Shown in pieces: positions 34,576-44,728 of a stretch of 64,000 bases of DNA; within the stretch, counting starts at the first letter, position 1; each line of letters opens with the position of its first letter. Origin of the DNA: Erodium maritimum (taxonomy: Eukaryota > Streptophyta > Magnoliopsida > Geraniales > Geraniaceae). Under the pieces are notes generated by a model, which was not told the origin of the DNA, ran no database searches, and was given only the letters and a program-made list of their open reading frames with translations. The position numbers were made by a program, and so were the translations under genes. Location: assembly GCA_963921825.1 (NCBI GenBank), contig OY997589.1:84490523-84554522 (forward strand), given 5' to 3'.

Positions 34576-36824
34576 GAGTAACAATCAAGCACCAAAAGCA
34601 AAAGCACACTGATACACACCTATGGTTTGGCCAAGAACCAATGATCCGTTGATGAATCGCATAGGAGCTTAGAGATCGCGCCTGGGATGTCAATGGCATC
34701 TTGCACCCTGTAAAAGAGGGGGTGGAGATGGGCGTACCCGGTGGCTTTGATCCAGGATTTTCGACACGTTTTGATCTGATATCGGGCTTACCTTCACTCG
34801 ATCCGAAGCCCAATCCCCTACCAACATGAAATTCAGTCTTGCCAATGTCCCTTTCAACCTGGCCAAGATGTCGACATTCCCTATCCACCGTCCTCTTCAT
34901 GCCCATGTCTTTGGTTGGGAGAGTCATGGGCCATCCTAGGATATCCACTACCCAACTCCGGGGAAGGGTCATGAGAAGGGCCCACCCTTTCCTGGCCCGA
35001 GAAACATGTTAGAAAACGCTCCACCGATGAGGAGGATAAAGTCAGTGATTCAATATTTCCTGCCTAATGTACCGGCATATCCCTGAAAATGAAAGAATAT
35101 GTCCTCCAACCTTAAGGAAGAAGGACCAAGCGAAGCTATGGCGACACAGGATCTCCTGCCTAACTTGGAGACTCTTGCCGCTGGACCCTAATATTGGCTT
35201 TCCTTAAGGTTAAAGGATCCCTCCCTGCCGGCTAGGGCACCGGCTTACCATGAGGTCCCAATTGTGAGGCCTCACACGGGACAATGAGTGTGAACTCGAG
35301 CAACGGAGTGTGTGTGGGGATACACGCCTCGCTCTACCAAGGTCGGTGCACGCCCGACACCCTGCTTCCCCCGTTACTTAATATTTTCTCTAGATGTCAT
35401 TTCTCCCCTCAAAAGTTCAAATTCATACTATGTTGGAGTAATGGATCCAAATATCCTTTTGAGTTTTGTGCCAAGTCCCACACCGGAAGATTGAGACCTT
35501 ATTGTTGAGTTCTTATAAGCCTTTCTCTCCTCCTTTGTTCAACACATGGTCTAGTGGGCTCTATGCATATTGGACCGGACCCGGCTTCGCGCACCATCGC
35601 CGCCGTCCGTCCGAGTCGGGACGAGCCAGGCCGGGATCGGCTTCGGGTGGAGCCCCTATAGGGCGGGAAAAAATTAATTTTTTGGACATTAAATTTTCTG
35701 ATTCCCTGAAGAACTTATTCAAAATTTTCAAAACCGTTTGAATAAGTCGTGTTGTTGAGGGGATTTTTCCTTGGCTCCGGATTTCAGTGGGTGTTGACCC
35801 ATTTCAGCTGATTTATTTTCAAAAATCAGGTGCGTTTTTACTCTATTACCCCTACGTCTTCTATACTATCAGTACAGGTTCTGACTTCTTAGTTTCAATA
35901 TGATTAACTTAATTACCAGAGCCAAATTATATCTTGTTTTCGTTCTTTTCCCTAACACTTTACTACACCACGTTCTGGTTATTGTTTTACTACTTCCACA
36001 TCCGGTAGAGCTGTGTTATCTTTGGGGAGCAACCGCTGATAATCGCCACCACGGTCGCGTCGGAATTATTGCTTTCAAGTTAGCGGACTTTGCTGCCACG
36101 CCACAGCTTTGTTTCTCGGTTTTTTACACGTCATACCGGTTGGTCGTTCCAGTTTTCAATTGCTTGTTTTATTCGCATCTTTTCTGTTATGATTTCTTTT
36201 GCAGTTTATATATAATAATCCAACATACTATACGGGTATTTTCATGTCGAGTCAAGAAATGATTATTAGAACTTACAGCTACCCTTCCATAGCCCTTAAG
36301 CTTGGCTGTCATCTCTTACCTCTGAAACATCCAGGCATTTTGTTATGACACTATCGTTTAAAATCTACGGATTAAGACCTTTGTCTCGTCCTCTTTTGAT
36401 TTTTCCATATTCGCATGTGTACTGTCCTCTATTTTGATTTGATTAATAAAATAATTGTATGTTAAAACAAAAATAAGATTGAGTAAACACATCTTGTGAA
36501 TATAATTATAATTTAGTAATTCATTGAACTTAGTGGAGGATTATTTTTGTTGGCCAAATATTAGGAATAAATAAAGTTAATATCATTCAGATCTCCCTAT
36601 CATATCTGCTGGGTAAACCCAAGACATCTATCTGAGTCAAATTAAGAGTGATAGTGATTGCTCTTGATGTTGTTTTGTTTTTACTACAAGAATACAATAT
36701 ACATTATTAATGATTATTGAAGATCCACTGTTGATTCTGAACGGCGTGGATGAAAAAGGTGTTCATAAGTTAATTTAATCAGCAAATATTATTTTTCTTC
36801 TGTTCTCTTTTTAGAGTCATTATC
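34576..36824. other. Unassigned repeat-like region
   Basis: A 193-codon reverse frame (34391-34972) partly overlaps the LINE fragment antisense and has no family signature. 35560-36260 contains a GC-rich patch and a 120-codon hydrophobic frame (35900-36262) that I could not assign. No gene is claimed. Confidence 0.3.
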
Positions 36825-36836
36825 GTACTTTTAATT

Positions 36837-37821
36837 GAAACTACCAAGAAATAAAACAGAAACTTTATGCTCTATTAGGGTTTTGAGGCTCTTGCACCGT
36901 CTATACTACCGTAATTATGGTTATGACAATTGTCATAACTTATGGCATGATTCTTTTTTGTTTCTCTATCCATCATCTTCTCGGCATATCCCTTTTGAGT
37001 CATGCGCGAGTTTTCTCTGTAGCGTTCCTCTCGGGCCTACGCGAGTTTTTTCTGCTAGGGTTCCTCTCGAGCCGCCGCTAGACACCGCGCATTGGACTCT
37101 CCCACACCACCACTGTCGCGTCTACCGATCCTGTTCGGTCCCCCCTTTGCAATCCCGATGGGTGTCGTCTGGTTCACCTCGGCGTCAACCAACCTTCAAG
37201 CCGCCTGACGCCGCCGCCTCTACAGTCGTTGTCGCCGCCCCTGACGCACGCCTGGTTCCGCTGCCTTGGGGGTTTCCGTCTCTACAACCGCCGTCCCTAA
37301 TGCTGCCGTCGCCGCCCTTGAAGCAGCCACCGTCGTCGCCGCTTCTGATATCGACGCCGTCTCGAATGCCGACTAGGGTTTTGAGGAAGGAGGGAGGGGA
37401 GGGAGTTACTTGGAGAAGAAGAAACCGAGGACGTCAACCAACCGTCGAGCCACCTGAAGCCGTCGACGTCCCTGCAGCCGCCGCCGTCATGCCTACTGAA
37501 CGGGAAATTGATAAATTCCCTAGGAAGGGGAGCATCAGGGACTGGCCCTGGGAGGGGTCCGTGTATGATGCGCTGCCTCCCCCCCATCACTTTTACTGTT
37601 GCGGTCTATCGAGATCTCCGGTCTTCTAGTCTCCCCATTCGTCTTCTATCCTTGCCCGTGAGGTATCAAAACACCATCGGTGACGGTTATAATAAAAGGG
37701 TCAGAGAACCTTTGTTCATTCATTCTAACCCTATCTCAATGGTCGAGGAGCTTGTTCCTCGGTGCACATTTATATAATCAATATTATTAAATGAAACTGT
37801 TCCTTTCGCTCAAAAAAATCT
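36837..37821 (+). mobile_element. Short LINE-type retroposon (about 985 bp)
   Basis: It is flanked by TACTTTTAATTG (36825-36836) and TACTTTTAAATTG (37822-37834), a duplication with one inserted base. It ends TTTCGCTCAAAAAAATCT. The 3' part shares CAGGGACTGGCCCTGGGAGG (37537-37556) with 18309-19528. A 264-codon frame (36835-37629), rich in P, S and R, is open across most of it. No endonuclease or reverse transcriptase. Confidence 0.72.
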
Positions 37822-37834
37822 TACTTTTAAATTG

Positions 37835-39623
37835 GGAAGTATAATTAGTAATATCCAAACTTCTCAGGGAGAAAAATAAACAGGTAAGAAATCATGTCAT
37901 GCATATATTAATTATTTCTATAAAACAATGCATATTGATTCACGAGATAATTTTAGATTAACTTTTATTCATAGTAATATCAAATTTTATATATCAACAA
38001 AAGATAAACATATATTTAATAAAAATATACATTGTTATGGATTAATGTTGAGGGGCTGATATAGTCATTCCGAACTATTTGTTTCAAGTTTTTTTGGACG
38101 ATTTGAATTAATATATTCCATACTTTCCTCAAAAACATAAAAACATACATGACAAAAAAAATACATACTATACAGTACAATAAAATACATGCCAATGTGC
38201 AGACTACAACATTACCATAAAATGTATACATGCAATACAATAGATACATACGTACCTTAGGATCGAGTTTAACACCTCTCATATGAAAAGCTAAAGCTTC
38301 ACCCTTGTAATATCCTCTTAAGGGCTAGATCAACTTAATAAAGAAGCATATCAAGATCCTAAGATATGAAGTGTAATTGTATATATTATTAACATCCAAG
38401 ACTTATATTATTGTCATGACTTAAAATCTTGACCATTTGTTGATAAATTCAACCAGCATGTGTTTTCTAATGTATAATAAATTTTTATTAATGAAGGTAT
38501 TTAAGTACAAATCTTTTGATATAAATATTTATGATCGAGAATATAGTCTAGGATCTTGTCGTAGGCAAGTATATCGATGCTTTAAGACACATAACATTAA
38601 ACAATCCTATTAAATAACATAGAAAACCATAGAGAAACATAACTATACAATAAAGCAGGTACAATAGACCATACTGTATGGTTATCTCTTGAATTGCTAG
38701 AACATTTTGGGTTGTCCCATCCTATAGAAGAAAGCCGAGGAGGCCTGATCTAAATTGGGCGAGGTGACTTCCACCCCCCACTTGACACTCTGCCTTGTGG
38801 ATCATATCCCTTGGTGAGGATACTTAATAGACATTGCCTCGATAATTAGTCATCCCTCTACCGCCATTTAGTGTCGTATGATCACTATTGTGTGAGGCCC
38901 AAAATCAACTCGTGTCATCGTTGAATTGAGTCCTAACCAGCTTGGACCGTCGTAGGGGATGGCCTTGTCGATCTCCAACCCTCTAAAGGCCCATCGCCCC
39001 CACCACAATGAGCATAGAACCCCCAACAGACCCGACCATTACCCTTGTAGATCAAGGGTGGGGGAGTGATCATGCCTCGTTATGCTCCTTTTTTCTAACC
39101 ATCGTCGTTAGCCCTGTGATTCAGGTTCAGATCCCCCACCCCCCAATGACGTTTTAAAAGAATATGAAAGTTTATTACTCAACAGGGTGGGGTAAAGATA
39201 CTAAAAAACAAGAAGAATAAACCCTAAGGTCCAGATTTAGGTATGGTATCCCACCAAAAACAAATGTATCAACAAACTAGATTGCAAAACTGAACCGATT
39301 TTAATCACTAGGCGTGAAAAGGCCCACAAACAGATTATAAGGTCGTGAAGACCATTTAAACATAAGATATGAAAATAGGCGACAAAAAGGATATAAGATA
39401 CTTCAAATCATGTTATGTTACCTAAAAATGTATATCTTAGCTTCAGATCGAAAGCATGTACCGATCAAATTGGATTGCGAGAAATATTTCACGTCCTTGT
39501 TATACCCATTCCTAAGACTAGTTCGTCTTGAAGAACGAACGACCTTTTAATTATTGACGTACTTAAATTGTCTACGGTTTCAATCTTAAGCTCTTAATTA
39601 TTTCAACTGCAATCATAAACCTT
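37835..39623. other. Intergenic, no gene recognised
   Basis: AT-rich to 38690, then a GC-richer block (38700-39150) without recognisable coding motifs, then AT-rich again to the target site of the LINE. Confidence 0.4.
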
Positions 39624-39665
39624 GTAATGCATTCTATTTTTTTGTATTGAAAGGTCTAACTTTTA

Positions 39666-39997
39666 TTAATTATCAGAATTAACGATACATTGTACCGCGT
39701 CAGGGAGAGGCCCCGACCACTGAAGAACCGGCAGAGAACACGCTTCCTTGTTTAACCAGTGGGCAGCTTTGTTCGTAGATATTTTTACAAATTGGAGGTT
39801 TATGACCTTGTTTTGATCAATCATATCACAGATATCCCTAATGATGGTTCCTACCTAGGAGGCAGTAGGTTCCATTGTGTTGATCATGTTTATAAGGGCC
39901 TGGGCGTCGGACCTGAGGACAATAGGGCATGTCCCCAATGTGGTGGTATTACGAAGGGTTGTAGTGATCGCATGCCTCCACCATAATTGGAGACCAG
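39666..39997 (-). pseudogene. LINE RNase H-like C-terminal segment
   Basis: The reverse-strand frame reads TLGTCPIVLRSDAQALINMI, then one stop codon, then IIRDICDMI and FVKISTNKAAHWLNKEA, and ends at 39666. This follows the pattern of the RNase H domain at the C-terminus of many plant L1 ORF2 proteins (D-A-x-x-L/V, then the N-x-x-A-x-x-L-A motif). Confidence 0.75.
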
Positions 39998-41263
39998 CAA
40001 AACGGGAGAATTCCATTCATCGCTAGACATACGACTCCCCATGTGGTTTATGAAGTGACTCCCCAGGCCGATTGATTTGTATCTTAGAAGACTGCACCAT
40101 CCACATTAAGAACTATCGTACCCACAGGCGGCTTAACCCAATGGGACAGCCAGGACGATGGTGGCAAGGGACGTGTCTCGATTTTGGAATTGGCCTCCTA
40201 CCAAGCCGTAAGGTGAATTAGAGCCGACGAAATCACCCTCAATATCGTAGGTGTGTGCCCCCTCCATTTTAGAACATTATGTTCTTTCCAAAATTCTCAT
40301 AGGATGAATAATACCTCTATCACCTGGGTCCAGTCCCCCCCCCCCCCCCTCCCATATCACCCATCACTCCACGAACACTACAGTTGGACCATAAGGAGGG
40401 ATCCTACTAAATTGTGCAGGTTTTCGCAAAGCCACATTCCAAGAATAAGTGGTTCGTTGTCTTCGTGGCACGTCCACATATATCGCATGTAGGAATGATC
40501 GTGACATATATGCGGTTTAGGTTAGTAGCCACTTGAAGAGTTTCTGTAAGGCATCTCTAAAGAAACACCCGAAGGCATGGTGGGACCGGTATACTTCAGA
40601 TTGAAGCCTAAGCTACCATATTTTTATTTTGGCGAGCAAGATAGCGGTCATTGGAGAGGATTTCATACCTCGCCTTCGTTGTGTATTGGGATGTCTGCCC
40701 CGTCGCCCAATACCAAGCATACATATCCTATTAACAAAGAGTGGTGCTTGGAGGATCTGGTCCATGTCGCCCTCATCAAACAGGCGAGAGAGAAACGGTA
40801 CATCTGAGCAACACGAGCTGAGAACCAATAGACCAGCTACCGTGGTGCCATTTAAGGTGGTGCTTGTGGACATAATTTCTGGGTTCGGACCAAGTAGCCA
40901 TGGCGTACCTCTGATCATCGTGTCCTACTCATCCCCAATTGTTATCCGCAATCCACTTCATAAGAGGTCTTGCGTGGAGAATATGCTCGCCCATGTGAAA
41001 ATTGGGTTAGCCCCAATCCGTGCATGTAGAAAGCTAGTAGAAGGGTAATACCTAGCCTTCAGCACCCGTGCCACCAAAGGTTGAGGTCGATGAATGAGAC
41101 CCTAAGTCTTCTTCCTAAGGAGGGTCATGTTGATATTGTCCAAGTGAAGAAAGGCCATACCACATGCATCCTTTGGAAAACATAATTTATTCTAGTCTTT
41201 CCAAATAATGGGGTTAGCTGACTGCCCCCCTTCCCACCAGAATCGAGCTAGGGCAACATGAAT

Positions 41264-43620
41264 CTAGGAGACAATTTTTTGGAGAACCTGAAATACTGAC
41301 ATGACATATACTGGAAGAGACATAAGCATCGATCGGATCATGACTTCCCTACCTGTTGGGGATAATAGCTTGACATCCAATGATCTGATTCGCTTGATGA
41401 TCCGATCGCCCAGGTAGGCCATGGCTACATTCCGATTCCGCCCTACCATATTGGATACCCTTAGATACATGGACCTGGTGATGTCTCGGCAATAGATTGT
41501 ACCTAACGCATTCTTGACATACCAATGGTGATGTGTTCGTGATGAAAATTATAGAGGATTTATGGAGATTGAGGACCTGCCCTAAGAGTTGACAGGAGAG
41601 ACCTAGAATATCCATGCTGGAATCCGCCTCGCTCGGGGTGACCCTACAGAATATGTAGCGGTCGTTGGCGAAGGGCTCCCCTCGCAATGCTAACCCCTCG
41701 GATATCACCAGCCTCCTACGTCTGCTGCAGAAGGAATGAGAGCCCCTTCATACAAAGAAGGAATAGGTAGGGAGATAGTGGGTCTCCTTGACGAAGCCCT
41801 TGAGATGGAGTGAACCTAGGAGTATCTCGGCTGCTCAAAGATACCGTGTACTGAACAATATTCATATAGCACGCCACTAGCTCGATCCATTCAGCATAGA
41901 AGCCAAACCTTGTCATAATACTCAGCAAGTAGTCTCATTCCACCCAGTCCCCTTGATGGCCATAAATCCCACGTCCCCTTGTCTCTTCCTATGGAGATGG
42001 TGGATGACCTCAAAGGCGATTAGGACACTGTCCTGAATACACTGACCTGGTATTAAAGCTCCATGAGTCTCGGATATAACATTATAAAGGAGAGGGCAAA
42101 TTCTATTGGCCATGACCTTGGACAAAGTCTGGAAGATGACATTGTAAAGAGCAATGCGACGTAGGTCAATAACCACATTTGGATAAAGTTTCTTGGGAAT
42201 GAGGACAATAAAAGTGTCATTGAAGGCCGGGTCAAATGCCCTAGTCGCAAAAACACCCTGAATAAAGAGAATCACCTCCTTAGACACCAACGGACAGTAA
42301 TGCTGGTAGAACCGTGGGTTGAGGCCATCCAGGCCCGGGGACTTATTCGGTCCCATCTCGAAATTTACAGTTCTCACCTCTGAAGTCGTGCCGGGTGCCA
42401 AGAGGCTCTGGTTATGAACACTCATAATCCAGCTGGGAAGGTGGATAGGAAAATCTACCAGGATCGAGTTGCTAGTAGAGAATAGTTGGCCAAAGTAGTC
42501 CATTATCAGTTCACGCATACCGATATCCCACGTGATTAGATCACACACTGTGTTCTTAAGAGCGACCACCACATTAAACCAACGTCTATTTGAGCATGTT
42601 GCTTGAAAAAATTTGGTATTCCTATCCCCATCAGTCAACCAGTGTTGTTTTGCTCTCTAGCGCTAGAATGTCTCCTGAGTGCATAAAGCTCGTTCATACT
42701 GAATGTGTATAGCTTCTCGTCTATGCACTCCTGCACGATCTGTCCTCCCATTCAGCTCCGCGATACGATATTGGCACAACTTAATGTGATTCACATTTTT
42801 TCTGAAATGATTTCGGCCTTAGTCCTCCAAATAGCAGCCCACCTTGCGTATCACATTAGTGGTAAGAATCGAGGTCCCTCTGTCCCAATTATCTTTCACC
42901 ACCTGGCCACACCTTGGATCCCATATCCACTGGGATTGAAACCGAAACTTGGGAGGGCCCCGGTGAGCCACCTTTCTTGCTAGAGAAAGGAGGATCGGCC
43001 AATGGTTTGAAGTCGTAGTACCCGTGTTGTAGAAGTCCAAATCCGATAGAGAGTAATAATAAGGACTAGAGATTAGTGCTCTATCTAGGCGTGATTGGAT
43101 GAAGCAGTCATGGTTCCTACCCTGAAACCATGTGTATTTGTACCTCGTCATAGGAACGTCGACAAGGTTAAGTTCATCAACAACCAAGAAAAAAAATCCT
43201 CAACAAGACTACGGGGATAAGCACCGCCCCCGGTCCTCTCTCCCTAATCCAAGATACCGTTGAAATCCCCGATAATGATCAAATTGGGAAGGGTTTGTAG
43301 ATGGAGCTGGTAGAGTAAGTCCTAAGTTCGATGATGATTCTCCCGCCGAGCCTTTCCATAAATACCAGTCAATCAGATGTCATCATGCCCCGGAGCCGAG
43401 ACCTCGACATCAATATAGTAGGTTTCCAAGGTCCGAAGAATCCCGTCAACCCCTGCAACCCAGATTAGAGTCAAACCCCTCTGAGTATCTGATGTCGAAC
43501 ACATATATGGTCATGAAAGCCCAAAGATCGGGACAACAGGATACAACTGTGCGTCGAGAGAAGGTGTAGGTGCTACTTATGCACCCGTGAACCAATGCCC
43601 TGACAATTCCAAGCTAAGAT
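41264..43620 (-). pseudogene. LINE ORF2: endonuclease and reverse transcriptase, frameshifted
   Basis: Successive frames give the endonuclease start (LAWNCQGIG), later endonuclease pieces (for example MTRYKYTWFQGR and SRLDRALIS at 42819-43187), and reverse transcriptase (41922-42638). The RT has NKSPGLDGLNPRFYQ and the block IALYNVIFQTLSKVMANRI. The next frame has GLRQGDPLSPYLFLLCMKGL (41716-41928), then ANDRYIFCRVTPSEADS, where the usual F-A-D-D catalytic box reads A-N-D, and a K-S-x-x-x-F block. The catalytic aspartate loss and the breaks make it inactive. Confidence 0.88.
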
Positions 43621-44073
43621 ATGTAAGTCGAGTTTCTCCAGAGAGCAATACTAATTAGGCAGAAGTCCCGACCCTGGGTCCATCCGGGTGCTGACACTGA
43701 CACAATGGTTAATTGAGATAATGAGATTGGTGGAGGAGTGACCGTATTCCGAGTAGAATTGACCGGAGAATACAGAGGTGATAGTGGTGGAGTTGCTAGA
43801 GACAATAAAATTGGGGGAGGGGTGTCCGTAATTCGAGCAGAAGAATCGGAGAAGACAGAGGCGATAAAGGTGTCTATTGTGCAGAATCGTTGTGGTGGGG
43901 CTGGCGGCGCCACCCCACGAGAACGAGATACACGGCCAAGCCTAAGAGAACGAGGAGAACACTATTACAACGAAGTAAAAAAACAAGACCAACAGACAAC
44001 AAGCTATGAGAAGACGACATCAAAACTCTAACAGAGCTCGTTGTGCTTATGGCAACACTAGTAATTCATTCTA

Positions 44074-44347
44074 TTAATGCATCATAGAAGTATACGAGAG
44101 TACTATCACAATAATTTATTCAGAAAATAAGATCTTAAATGAAGTCAAGTACGAAATTAATAAATAAAATGAAAACACAACTCCTCTCATCATAATAACT
44201 AAAAATCAACCGACAACAAAAATCTAATGATACCCAACAAACCAATCACATCGTGACAACTCAAACTAATCAAATAATCACATTCCCATTAAACTAATTA
44301 ATTAATCTATCAAAAAACAGAAGCTAGTTTAAGTGAAGCTATAGTGT
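44074..44347. other. AT-rich upstream region of the AP1-like gene
   Basis: No coding sequence. It separates the LINE from the proximal promoter, so the LINE's 5' end sits about 670 bp upstream of the MADS start codon. Confidence 0.5.
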
Positions 44348-44359
44348 CCGTACGGTACC
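44348..44359 (+). promoter_or_regulatory. Paired GTAC cores (possible SPL/SBP site)
   Basis: CCGTACGGTACC holds two GTAC cores, at 44350-44353 and 44355-44358, the first in a perfect palindrome CCGTACGG. SBP-box (SPL) factors bind GTAC cores and are known direct activators of AP1/FUL-type genes in Arabidopsis. It lies about 230 bp upstream of the TATA box. Binding here is inference. Confidence 0.4.
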
Positions 44360-44588
44360 TGACACCCAAACCCTCTGCTTTACTTTATTAAGCTTAAACT
44401 CAAAAACCTCAACTCAACATTAACAGACTCGAACCACAACGCTTCCCACCCAATGAACCATCGACAGCACATCAAAAAAAACCACCCCGGTTTTCCCAAA
44501 ACCGCTTACCACCACAACCAGCCCCCAAAACCACCCTCTAGCTCCTCCAAACCTGGTTTTGGTGGTTTCCAACGATCCAAGCCCTTTC

Positions 44589-44596
44589 TATAAATA
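44589..44596 (+). promoter_or_regulatory. TATA box of the AP1-like gene
   Basis: CTATAAATA lies 133 bp upstream of the start codon. Transcription would begin near 44620, giving a 5' leader of roughly 110 bases that carries repeated GGTGGTTTT words. Confidence 0.7.
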
Positions 44597-44728
44597 AACA
44601 CTCATACCCAACTATCTTCTCTCACTTACTCGATCGTCCTTAGCTTCAAATTCGGAAACAAAGACGAGCTGAGGCTGGTTTTGGGTGGTTTTGAGTGGTT
44701 TTGGGGTTAGGGTTTTGTTGTTTTAGAG

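Larger units (their letters stand above)
39637..44060 (-). mobile_element. L1-type LINE (4,424 bp), inactive
   Basis: It is flanked by a 13-bp duplication with one mismatch, GTAATGCATTCTA (39624-39636) and GTAATTCATTCTA (44061-44073). On the reverse strand it runs from a GC-rich 5' segment with an ORF1-like C-terminal frame (43913-43614) into ORF2. ORF2 begins with the endonuclease start LAWNCQGIG (about 43590-43618), followed by reverse transcriptase and RNase H-like parts. It ends in a short A run next to the duplication. Many stops and frameshifts break ORF2. It may be slightly 5'-truncated in ORF1. Confidence 0.88.

Noticed and set aside
34391..34972. 193-codon reverse frame as a gene
   Set aside because: Its end overlaps the antisense of a LINE endonuclease fragment and the rest has no recognisable domain or splice context.
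35900..36262. 120-codon hydrophobic frame as a membrane protein gene
   Set aside because: No homology recognised, no promoter or splice context, and the composition matches AT-rich non-coding sequence.
44420..44720. Inverted GGTGGTTTT/AAAACCACC words as a hairpin regulator
   Set aside because: Short, low-complexity matches around the TATA box; no extended stem or known motif supports a specific function.
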